A stretch of 64,000 nucleotides of DNA from NCBI GenBank assembly GCA_022842785.1, contig JALHOW010000001.1, positions 1 through 64,000 of the forward strand, in the 5' to 3' direction. This DNA comes from Hyphomicrobiaceae bacterium (GTDB lineage Bacteria; Pseudomonadota; Alphaproteobacteria; Rhizobiales; Hyphomicrobiaceae). Position numbers and translations under genes: made by a program. Below are positions 8,473 through 16,078 of the stretch, piece by piece. The notes under the pieces are model-generated. The model saw nothing but the letters and a program-made list of their open reading frames with translations. It was not told the DNA's origin and searched no databases. The first letter of the stretch is position 1, and each line of letters starts with the position of its first letter.

Positions 8473-9819
8473 TTACTTCGCCTTCAGCAGCGTTTCGACT
8501 TCGAGCAGGACGAACTCGTTGTCGTCGACCTTGTTGGGGTCGCGGCTCGTCGAGAACGGCAGGTTGTTGTCGTTGCCGACGATGATGTGGCGCGCGTCGA
8601 CGACGTCGACGTTCTCGATCGTGAAGAACGGGAACTTCAGCACGCCGTCATTGAGTGGCTTGCGCGCCTTCTTGTCGGGATCCTGGATCTTCAGAAGATC
8701 GATGTAGCCGATCTTGCGCACGGCGCCGCCGGCATTGGCATCCGACATCTCGATCTTCACGATGCGCTTGAACTTGGCGATGTCGTCGAAGCAGTCGGTC
8801 GCCTTCTTGCCTTCGGGGCAGGCCTTGTCGGCGGTGCCTTCCTTGTCGTCGCGTTCGATGACGAGCGCCGTCGTGGCGTCGATCATGTTGAAGTCACCGA
8901 TGGCCTCGCCGCCGGGCTCGAGAACATATTTCCAGTGGCGGCCCGTCCACTTCTCCTCGGCGACGGAGAACTCGAGAACGCGAAGCGCGGTCTTTCCATC
9001 GACCTTCTCCCAGTCCTTTTTCTCCGCATCCCAGAGCGGGCCTTCGAGCATCCCGTAGATGAACTTGCCGTCCTTCGATGCGGCGAAACCCTCGTAGCCC
9101 TTGGAGCGGCGCAGATTGACGCCGGCATTCGTCGCGCCAGGATTGGCTGCCGTGACGGCGTAGTGGTCGGGAGAGCGCACGGGCTTGCCGTCAGCGAGTG
9201 TCTCGAACAGCGCTTCGACCTTGCCGTTCATGTCGGCGCGGATGATGTAGGGGCCGAACTCTTCGCCGATCCAGATCTTGTCACCGATGATCTGGAAGCC
9301 CTCGAGATCGAGGTCCGCGCCAGTCAGGTAGCGCTTATCGGTGCCCTCGTGGACAATGCGGAAGGGAACCTTCTTGTCGGGGTCGTGCAGGAAGATCGTC
9401 TTCAGGCGCTCGACGGAGCCCTTGTCCCAGTCCATGCGATAGTGATTGAGAAACAGCGCGGCATCCGGCGAGTTGGCTTTGGAGCCGAAGCCATTGTCGA
9501 TGACGACCCAGAACGTGCCGTCGGGCATACGCTTGATTCCCGAATGCCCCTGCACCGGCTGGCCCTTGAAGGGCACGTGCAGGCCGGTCGGCCGGCCGCG
9601 CGATTTGCCTTCGACCGAGCCGAGAGCCTCCACGCGTGTCGGCCCGGCGGCGAACTTGCCCGACGTCTTCAGGTCGGCGGGGGCATCAGCCGGGGGCTCG
9701 ATGAATGTCGCAGCCGGCAGCACGACGTGGCCAGCGAGCTTGGCCTGATGTTCGGTGGCAGCAGCGGCCGATAGGGCAAGCACCGAAACAGTGGAAGCGA
9801 GCATAAGTCGACGTAGCAT
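8473..9819 (-). CDS. Exported phytase-like/esterase-like beta-propeller protein
   Basis: A 448-residue protein with a signal peptide (LMLASTVSVLALSAAAATEH) and a phytase-like domain (the PF13449 type, often annotated 'esterase-like activity of phytase family'). Family-like segments include GHSGIKRMPDGTFWVVIDNG, DLEGFQIIGDKIWIGEEFGP, KGYEGFAASKDG and IGDFNMID. The C-terminal FFTIENVDVVDARHIIVGND is conserved in this group. The product is probably periplasmic and hydrolytic, and the substrate is not evident. AGGAG lies seven bases before the ATG. Transcription is monocistronic as far as can be seen. Confidence 0.8.
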   Translation of the reverse strand: MLRRLMLASTVSVLALSAAAATEHQAKLAGHVVLPAATFIEPPADAPADLKTSGKFAAGPTRVEALGSVEGKSRGRPTGLHVPFKGQPVQGHSGIKRMPDGTFWVVIDNGFGSKANSPDAALFLNHYRMDWDKGSVERLKTIFLHDPDKKVPFRIVHEGTDKRYLTGADLDLEGFQIIGDKIWIGEEFGPYIIRADMNGKVEALFETLADGKPVRSPDHYAVTAANPGATNAGVNLRRSKGYEGFAASKDGKFIYGMLEGPLWDAEKKDWEKVDGKTALRVLEFSVAEEKWTGRHWKYVLEPGGEAIGDFNMIDATTALVIERDDKEGTADKACPEGKKATDCFDDIAKFKRIVKIEMSDANAGGAVRKIGYIDLLKIQDPDKKARKPLNDGVLKFPFFTIENVDVVDARHIIVGNDNNLPFSTSRDPNKVDDNEFVLLEVETLLKAK

Positions 9820-10077
9820 TGTGGTCTCCTATTGAGGACGACCCCCAATAGGTTCGGCGCATGTCATGCGTGCTGCAGATTTGCGACGCCGGCGCGACAA
9901 CCTGATGCCCTGCCCGTCATTTGATCTCGCAGTGCCGCAAGTGCGCCCTTGTTGGGTGCTGTTAATCGTTTTCTCGAATTGGCCTACCGAACTTGGCAAT
10001 GGACTACTCTAATGGACGGTGCAGATTACGCATCCGCAGGGGGCGCGGGGGAAAAGGCCGTATCGGGGCGCAGCACG

Positions 10078-11571
10078 ATGGCTGAGGGAAAGTCGCTCGG
10101 CTTCATGAGCCGGGTTCGCGTGGAGGGGGCCGCGCGTCAACATCTGGAGGCTGCGGCCATCATTGGCGCGGCCGTTTTCGTTGCGGCCCTGCTTGGCATC
10201 GCGCTGAGGTCCGCCAACCTGCTCGCCGCCATCTCGCCCGCGAACGCGATCCTTCTCGGCCTCATGGTGCGCTTTCGGCATCTGGCGATTCCAGCCGGCT
10301 GGTTTGCGGCGGCCGTTGCCTATGTCCTCGCGGATCTCCTGACCGGCAACAGTCTCATCAATTCTCTTGTTCTCGCGGCCGCAGGCCTCGCTGGTGTGGT
10401 TGCCGGCTACGTTCTTCTGATCCGGCTGAGCGATGACGATCGTCGTCTTGTCGGTCCCATGGCCGTGCTGCGCCTGTCGGTTGTCCTGGTCGCCGCGGCT
10501 GCCGTTGCAGCGCTCGTCGGCACGCTCGGTAATTTCGCGACGCTTTCGAGCGCACCGCTCACGGGCTTTGCCTATTGGCTTGTCGGCGAACTCGTGAACT
10601 ACTTGGCCATCGTGCCGTTGCTGCTTGCCATGCCGGACGGGCTCATCCGGCCATATGACCTGAAGAGCCGGCCGGACTTCAGCCGGATCGACTATGTGGC
10701 ACTCGCGCCTGCGGGGATGCTGTTCATCACCTGCATTGCCGCGCTCTTCGTTGGTGGGCCGGGCGCGCTGGCTCTGCCGCTCGTCGCCTTGCTCTGGTGT
10801 GGCCTGACTTACAGCGTGTTCGCGACGGCAGCTTTGACGCTCGTGGTTGGTGTCTGGCTCCTCGGAGGCATCACGCTCGAGCTGATCACAGGCTGGCCCG
10901 ACCTCGACGAGGGCGCCTCGCTCATTTCCGCGCGGCTTGCTGTTACGCTCACGGGCCTCGCGCCGCTGACGCTCGCGAGCACGATGGCAGCCCACAAGGA
11001 GCTGCGCGAACGCTACGATCTCCTGGCTTCGTACGACGTGCTGAGTGGACTTCTCACGCGACATGCCTTCGCCGATGGCGCCGAGCAGCTTCTTGCCGAG
11101 GCGCAGGCCGCTCAGGCTCCCGTTGCCGTGCTCATGCTCGATGTCGACCATTTCAAGAAGATCAATCACACGCACGGTCATTGGGCGGGTGATCGGGCCA
11201 TCCAGACTTTTGCCGCGGTGGCCCGCAATGCGCTGGGAGACAGCGCACTCATTGGTAGGCTCGGCGGCGAGGAGTTTGCCGCGCTCATGGTCGGCTGCAC
11301 GCCTTACGAAGCCGCTGCGGTCGCCGAGCGCGTCCGACAGGCCTTTATCGCAACACCGATCGATCTCGGCAGCGGTCGCCGTGTCGATGCGACGCTGAGC
11401 ATCGGGCTCGGCTGTGCCGCGGTGGCGCCCGCATCGATCGAGCCACTGCTGCAAGTCGCGGACGAAGCGCTTTCGCTCGCCAAGGGCGGTGGCCGCAACC
11501 GCATCGTGCGACGGGATCTGGCGCCGACCGCGGCCTCGGGTGCGGCTACAAACGCGCGTACGGCGCGATAG
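10078..11571 (+). CDS. Membrane-bound diguanylate cyclase (MASE1-GGDEF)
   Basis: The product is predicted to synthesise cyclic di-GMP. From about residue 20 to 300 there are eight or so hydrophobic segments resembling a MASE1 sensor (SANLLAAISPANAILLGLMV). A C-terminal GGDEF domain follows with signature GRLGGEEFAAL, metal-site MLDVDHFKKINHTHGHWAGD and late DEALSLAKGGGRNRI. The I-site RxxD before GGEEF is not obvious (RNALGDSALIGRLGGEE), so product inhibition may be lacking. The frame extends upstream to a TTG at 9949. The ATG at 10078 was chosen because the upstream residues are unlike membrane or domain sequence, but the start is uncertain. Confidence 0.85.
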   Translation: MAEGKSLGFMSRVRVEGAARQHLEAAAIIGAAVFVAALLGIALRSANLLAAISPANAILLGLMVRFRHLAIPAGWFAAAVAYVLADLLTGNSLINSLVLAAAGLAGVVAGYVLLIRLSDDDRRLVGPMAVLRLSVVLVAAAAVAALVGTLGNFATLSSAPLTGFAYWLVGELVNYLAIVPLLLAMPDGLIRPYDLKSRPDFSRIDYVALAPAGMLFITCIAALFVGGPGALALPLVALLWCGLTYSVFATAALTLVVGVWLLGGITLELITGWPDLDEGASLISARLAVTLTGLAPLTLASTMAAHKELRERYDLLASYDVLSGLLTRHAFADGAEQLLAEAQAAQAPVAVLMLDVDHFKKINHTHGHWAGDRAIQTFAAVARNALGDSALIGRLGGEEFAALMVGCTPYEAAAVAERVRQAFIATPIDLGSGRRVDATLSIGLGCAAVAPASIEPLLQVADEALSLAKGGGRNRIVRRDLAPTAASGAATNARTAR

Positions 11572-11600
11572 TCGCAACGCTACCCGCGCGCTCTGAGCCT

Positions 11601-12359
11601 TCAGATCAGCGAACGCACGGTCAGATAGGCGCCGAGCAGCAGAAGGCCGATGAAGAAGCAGCGCCTGAACGTTGCCGGTGACATACGCAGCCGCAGTACC
11701 TGCCCGAGCCACATGCCGATGCACGCCATAGCGAGTGCGCCGAGCGCAGGCCCGGCGAGGCCGGCCCCAAGTGCATTGTCGAATGCGAGATTGACGGCCA
11801 GCGCTGCGGTCGAGACCGTGAAGGACAGACCGAGCGCCTGGATGAGCTCTTCCTTCTCGAGGCCGATGGCCTGGAGATACGGCACGGCCGGAATGACGAA
11901 TACGCCTGTCGCTGCGGTGATCAGGCCTGTCACGGCACCGACCAGCGGCCCAGCCCACACTTCGCGCGATGGCGCAATGGCGAAGCGCACCGCCGCCAGT
12001 CCCGTCACGGCATAAAGCGCGAGGGCGACACCGAGCATAGCGGTGCCATAGCGCGCGCTCGCCCCCGTCATGAGGCCGATGCCGGCCCAAGTGCCGAGGC
12101 AAACGCCAACCATCATCGGCCACAAGCGCCGCACGACTGGACGGAACGACGGTCCCGCCATCATCTGCCAGAAGTTCGTTACGAACGACGGGAGCGCCAG
12201 CAGGGCGGCTGCCTGCACGGGTGGCATCACGAGTGCCAGAAGCCCCATGGAGATTGTCGGCAGCCCGAGGCCGATCACGCCTTTGGTCAGGCCGGCGAGC
12301 ACGAAGACGGCAGCAATGAAAAGCGAGATCGCGTCGATCATGCCGGTGTTCTGGCTCAC
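11601..12359 (-). CDS. TauE/SafE-family permease (TSUP)
   Basis: A 252-residue integral membrane protein with about eight hydrophobic helices in two repeats. The family motif GLTKGVIGLGLPTISMGLL is near the N-terminus and its echo GAVTGLITAATGVFVIPAVP lies in the second half. TSUP members export sulfite, sulfoacetate or other organosulfur and carboxylate anions. The specific substrate is not readable. The start used is GTG, and an ATG six codons later is an alternative. It diverges from the LysR gene across 75 bases, so that regulator probably controls it. Confidence 0.85.
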   Translation of the reverse strand: MSQNTGMIDAISLFIAAVFVLAGLTKGVIGLGLPTISMGLLALVMPPVQAAALLALPSFVTNFWQMMAGPSFRPVVRRLWPMMVGVCLGTWAGIGLMTGASARYGTAMLGVALALYAVTGLAAVRFAIAPSREVWAGPLVGAVTGLITAATGVFVIPAVPYLQAIGLEKEELIQALGLSFTVSTAALAVNLAFDNALGAGLAGPALGALAMACIGMWLGQVLRLRMSPATFRRCFFIGLLLLGAYLTVRSLI

Positions 12360-12434
12360 CCACGTGAGATTCGCAATCCGCAGAATATGGAGTTAGCCTT
12401 CGTCTATAGCGAAGGCTAGGCCTGGGAGCCCGTC

Positions 12435-13334
12435 ATGCGCTTCGATCTCGTGGATCTCCGCTTGTTTCTGCACGTCGCCGATACGGCCAGCATTACGCAT
12501 GGGGCCGAGCGCGCCCATCTGGCGCTCGCCTCGGCCAGCGCACGCATTCGCGGCATGGAGGACGCGCTCGGCGTCGCGCTGCTGAAGCGCGGCCGCCGGG
12601 GCGTGACGCTGACGCCGGCTGGCCAGTGCCTGCTCGATCATGCCCGCATCGTCACACAACAGATCGAGGCCATGCGCGGGGATCTCGGTGCCTTTGCGCG
12701 CGGGCTCGGCGGCAGTGTTCACGTGCTCTCGAATACGGCGGCCTTCAGCGAACACCTGCCGCGAGCGCTCGCATCCTTCCTAAAGGCCAACCCGACCATC
12801 AGCGTCGATCTCGAAGAGCGCGAGAGCGCGAGCATCGCGGAAGCCATCGCTGCCGGCGTTGCCGACATCGGCATTGCGACGGATGGCGCTGTTGCGGAGA
12901 GCGTGCGCGCGCATCCCTTCCGAGAGGATCGGCTCGTGCTCGTCGTGCCGAAGAACGATGAACTTGTCGCGCGGCGGCGCGTTCACCTACATGAGGTGAT
13001 CGACCGGCCCTTCGTCGGTCTTCCTCGCCAGAGTGCGCTCCAGCGGCATCTGGCGGGCCATGCCGCGCGGCTCGGCAAGTCTTTGCGTGTTCGCGTCGGG
13101 GTCGGCGGGTTCGATGAGGTTTGCCGCATGGTCGAGACGGGCGTCGGCATCGCCATCATTCCCGAAGCGGCGGCGAAGCGCTGCAGGCGGAGCATGGGCG
13201 TTGCTATCGTCGCCCTTTCCGAGCCGTGGGCGCGGCGACGTCTCATGATTTGCGTGCGCGCGTCGGGGCGCCTGCCCGCGCCTGCCGCGCGCCTCTTTCA
13301 GCATCTCATGCAGTCAGCGGGCGTCGGCGGTTGA
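12435..13334 (+). CDS. LysR-family transcriptional regulator
   Basis: A 299-residue LysR-type regulator. The N-terminal helix-turn-helix is clear (MRFDLVDLRLFLHVADTASI, then GAERAHLALASASARIRGME and LGVALLKRGRRGVTLTPAG), followed by a type-2 periplasmic-binding-like effector domain (residues about 90-290). GGGAG lies before the ATG. It is divergently arranged with the TauE/SafE permease at 11601, the classic LysR layout, so it probably regulates the permease and itself from the 12360-12434 interval. The ligand is unknown. Confidence 0.9.
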   Translation: MRFDLVDLRLFLHVADTASITHGAERAHLALASASARIRGMEDALGVALLKRGRRGVTLTPAGQCLLDHARIVTQQIEAMRGDLGAFARGLGGSVHVLSNTAAFSEHLPRALASFLKANPTISVDLEERESASIAEAIAAGVADIGIATDGAVAESVRAHPFREDRLVLVVPKNDELVARRRVHLHEVIDRPFVGLPRQSALQRHLAGHAARLGKSLRVRVGVGGFDEVCRMVETGVGIAIIPEAAAKRCRRSMGVAIVALSEPWARRRLMICVRASGRLPAPAARLFQHLMQSAGVGG

Positions 13335-13338
13335 TCCT

Positions 13339-13977
13339 TTAGGCCGGGTTCTGCACGGCGGCGCGAAGCGTCTTCACTTCCTGTTCGAGACGCTGCACGT
13401 CGTCGAACAGACGGCGGCTCGCGAGCTGCAAGAGATAGAACCCGAACTTGGGGCTCTGGAAGTAGAGCGACTTCGCCTGCTCGTAGGTGATCTCCAGCAC
13501 CTCGCTATCGGCAACGCATTCGACCGTCCGGGTCCGCGTGTGATCCGGCGCGAGAAGGCCAAGCTCGCCGATGAACTGGCCTTTGGGGATATCGATGCCG
13601 AGATCTGCAATGCAGAAGGCGCCGTCCACGACGAAGATCATCCGATCTGCCGTGTCGCCCTTACGGAAGAGCGTCTCCCCCGCCTTGATGATGCGCGGCG
13701 TCGTCACGGATCTCAGCCATGCCATGTCAACCTCGCCATGGCTCGCGGCCTCCACCTTGCGCACGAGAGCAAGGATCTGCGTCAGCCGGAGGATATTGAG
13801 GGGGAGGAGAATGCAGTGCAGCAGCATGATCGGATAGGCGCTGCTTTGATATCCGTAGGCGATGAAGAAGATATTGCTCAGGATGCCGACGATGCGCAGG
13901 TGCACCATGGTGGTCATCGAGAACGTCAACAGAACGAGGAGTGCCGCCGTATAGCCCAGGGCTTCCGTGGGAGACAT
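13339..13977 (-). CDS. Membrane protein with cyclic-nucleotide-binding domain
   Basis: A 212-residue protein. Residues 1-75 contain two or three hydrophobic segments (YTAALLVLLTFSMTTMVHLR and YPIMLLHCILLPLNILRL). A cNMP-binding domain follows, with GETLFRKGDTADRMIFVVDG, the phosphate-cassette-like GQFIGELGLLAPDHTRTRT and a C-terminal helix. There is no helix-turn-helix, so it is not a Crp-type regulator. A Popeye-like or orphan membrane cNMP sensor is a better description. The cassette reads GELGLLAPDHTRTRT, so nucleotide binding is plausible. It ends 4 bases from the convergent LysR gene. Confidence 0.75.
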   Translation of the reverse strand: MSPTEALGYTAALLVLLTFSMTTMVHLRIVGILSNIFFIAYGYQSSAYPIMLLHCILLPLNILRLTQILALVRKVEAASHGEVDMAWLRSVTTPRIIKAGETLFRKGDTADRMIFVVDGAFCIADLGIDIPKGQFIGELGLLAPDHTRTRTVECVADSEVLEITYEQAKSLYFQSPKFGFYLLQLASRRLFDDVQRLEQEVKTLRAAVQNPA

Positions 13978-14147
13978 GAAACGTCCTCTGTCGACAATAT
14001 CCGAAAGTGTGCGGCGGCCACCCTAATCCATCACGAGCCCACCTAGCGATGCCTTTGGTGTGCACTGCGCCGCCGCTTGCCACCCTCGGCCGGCCCTGCT
14101 TTAAGCTCAGCTCGCTTTAATCCAGCCCTCAGCGACGGAGATGCGCC

Positions 14148-15146
14148 GTGTCCTCGATCCCAACAACAATGACCGGCATCGCGCTCAACGGCAAAGGCGG
14201 CCCGGAAGTCCTGCAGCCGACGTCCATGCCCGTACCGCAGATCGGCCACGGCCAGATCCTCGTCAGGGTCGCGGCCGCCGGCGTCAATCGTCCGGACGTT
14301 CAGCAGCGCATGGGCGCCTATCCGCCGCCGCCCGGGCATTCTCCGCTGCCGGGTCTCGAGATCGCGGGTGAGGTTGCCGCCGTTGGCCCGGGTGTTGCGC
14401 GCTGGAAAGTCGGCGACAAGGTCTGTGCGCTCGTCAATGGCGGCGGCTATGCCGAATACTGCGTCGCCGAGGATGTGCAGGCCCTGCCGATCCCCAAGGG
14501 CCTCTCCATGGCCGAAGCGGGCGGCGTTCCCGAAACCTACTTCACCGTCTGGAACAACGTCTTCGAGCGTGGCGCGCTGGAGGCGGGCGATTGGTTCCTC
14601 GTGCATGGCGGCACGAGCGGCATCGGTACGACGGCCATACAACTTGCCAAGGCCTTTGGTGCTCGCGTGGTCGCGACGGCGGGCAGCGCCGACAAGTGCC
14701 AGGCCTGCCGTGATCTCGGCGCGGACGTCGCAGTCAACTACAACACCGAGGACTTCGTCGCCGTGGTGAAGGAAGCCACCGGTGGTCACGGCATCGACGT
14801 CACGCTCGACATGGTCGGTGGCGACTATACGGAACGCAACATTGCTGCCGCCGCCGAAGATGGCCGCATCGTCCAGATCGCCACGCTCGCCGGACCGATG
14901 ACGACATTCACGTTGCCGCGCCTCATGATGAAGCGCCTCACGCTGACCGGCTCGACGCTTCGCCCGCGCACACGCGATGTGAAAGCGCGCTTCGCCCGCG
15001 CACTCGAAAAGAAGGTCTGGCCGCTCATCGATGCTGGCCGCTTGAAAATCGTCATGGATTCGACCTTCCCGCTCGCCCAGGCCTCCGAGGCCCACAAGCG
15101 CATGGAGACGAGCCAGCACGTCGGCAAGATCGTGCTCACGGTGTAG
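14148..15146 (+). CDS. NAD(P)H quinone oxidoreductase, PIG3-like MDR family
   Basis: A zinc-independent medium-chain reductase of 332 residues, closest in look to the PIG3/QOR group that reduces quinones with NADPH. Visible features are GVNRPDVQQRMGAYPPPPG near the N-terminus, GLEIAGEVAAVG, nucleotide-binding WFLVHGGTSGIGTTAIQLAK and LDMVGGDY. The catalytic zinc ligands of alcohol dehydrogenases are missing. The start is GTG at 14148 with GGAG seven bases before it, and an ATG eight codons in is an alternative. PlsC-like 15177 follows on the same strand after 30 bases and may be cotranscribed. Confidence 0.9.
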   Translation: MSSIPTTMTGIALNGKGGPEVLQPTSMPVPQIGHGQILVRVAAAGVNRPDVQQRMGAYPPPPGHSPLPGLEIAGEVAAVGPGVARWKVGDKVCALVNGGGYAEYCVAEDVQALPIPKGLSMAEAGGVPETYFTVWNNVFERGALEAGDWFLVHGGTSGIGTTAIQLAKAFGARVVATAGSADKCQACRDLGADVAVNYNTEDFVAVVKEATGGHGIDVTLDMVGGDYTERNIAAAAEDGRIVQIATLAGPMTTFTLPRLMMKRLTLTGSTLRPRTRDVKARFARALEKKVWPLIDAGRLKIVMDSTFPLAQASEAHKRMETSQHVGKIVLTV

Positions 15147-15176
15147 GGCGCGGAAATCTCGGCAGGGTCGCCGGTC

Positions 15177-15971
15177 ATGACGCTCGCGCGCTCGCTCATC
15201 TATTTCGTGGTGTTCTACGTCGTCACGGCGCTGTTCGTCGTGCTCGGCAGCTGGCTCTTCGTCGCGCCGCGCTCGTGGGCCATGAAAGGGCTCGAGATCC
15301 ACGGGCGCACATGCACGTGGCTGCTGCGCCTCATCTGCGGCACGCGCATGGAAGTCCGCGGTCGTGAGAAGCTGCCGCCCGGCGCCTGCCTCGTCGTGTC
15401 AAAGCACCAGTCGGCGTGGGATACGTTCGCCCTCATTCCGCTCTTCCATGATCCAGCGATCGTGCTCAAGGAGGAGCTGAAGTACATCCCCTTCTACGGC
15501 TGGTTCTGTCTGAAGTTCGAGCACATCCTCGTCAGTCGCGATCGCGCGAGCGCAGCCCTCAAGAAGCTCGTCGCTGATGCCAAGGACCGTGCCGCCGAGG
15601 GCCGTGAGATTTTCATATTCCCCGAGGGCACGCGTCGCCCGCCGGGCGCCGAGCCCGACTACAAGCCGGGCTATGTCGCGCTCTACGAGGGCCTCGACCT
15701 GCCGTGCTATCCGCTTGCCCTCAACTCGGGCCTCTACTGGCCGCGCCGCCAACTCGTCCGCCATCCCGGCACGATCATCGTCGAGATCCTCGACCCGATC
15801 CCGCCGGGCCTCTCGCGCAAGGAGTTCCGCAGGGAGCTCGAAGCCCGCCTCGAAGCCGCCAGCGACCGCCTGCTGCAGGAAGCCGCCGGAGCGCCTGACG
15901 CGCCACCGCTGCCCCCGACGGCCGTCGCGCGCCTCGCCGAACTGGCGCGGAGAGCTGGATCCGCAGCCTGA
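15177..15971 (+). CDS. 1-acyl-sn-glycerol-3-phosphate acyltransferase (PlsC-like)
   Basis: A 264-residue membrane acyltransferase that would convert lysophosphatidate to phosphatidate. A hydrophobic N-terminus (LIYFVVFYVVTALFVVLGSW) precedes the catalytic HX4D motif KHQSAWDTF near residue 76. The acceptor-binding block IFIFPEGTRRPPG follows near residue 146, then YPLALNSGLYW. These four blocks define the PlsC/LPLAT family. Paralogues acylating other lysolipids exist, so plsC itself is not asserted. It is probably cotranscribed with the upstream quinone oxidoreductase. Confidence 0.9.
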   Translation: MTLARSLIYFVVFYVVTALFVVLGSWLFVAPRSWAMKGLEIHGRTCTWLLRLICGTRMEVRGREKLPPGACLVVSKHQSAWDTFALIPLFHDPAIVLKEELKYIPFYGWFCLKFEHILVSRDRASAALKKLVADAKDRAAEGREIFIFPEGTRRPPGAEPDYKPGYVALYEGLDLPCYPLALNSGLYWPRRQLVRHPGTIIVEILDPIPPGLSRKEFRRELEARLEAASDRLLQEAAGAPDAPPLPPTAVARLAELARRAGSAA

Positions 15972-16011
15972 CGGCCTCCACGCATCTTGTGGAACATAAA
16001 AAGAACATTTC

Positions 16012-16040
16012 TTGACCAGTTGGTCAGGCTGCACTATATT
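16012..16040 (+). promoter_or_regulatory. Sigma70-like promoter of nrdJ with overlapping palindromic operator
   Basis: TTGACC (-35, 16012-16017) and TATATT (-10, 16035-16040) are separated by exactly 17 bases, a near-consensus vegetative promoter. The perfect inverted repeat TGACCAGTTGGTCA (16013-16026) covers the -35 box and spacer, where a bound repressor would block RNA polymerase. The symmetry and length resemble TetR-family operators, but the regulator is not in the window. The gene starts 39 bases past the -10 box. Confidence 0.7.
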
Positions 16041-16078
16041 CATGGCGTGTCCCGAAGCGGGAGCGCGCCGGCAGCAAG

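Noticed and set aside
10009-12363. 784-residue minus-strand frame across the diguanylate cyclase and permease genes
   Set aside because: Antisense to MASE1-GGDEF and out of frame with TauE/SafE. Arg-rich, no motif, no ribosome-binding site.
16027-16045. Possible NrdR box at the nrdJ promoter
   Set aside because: CACTATATTCATG only half-matches the NrdR consensus and has no second, properly phased box. The TGACCAGTTGGTCA palindrome is the stronger signal.
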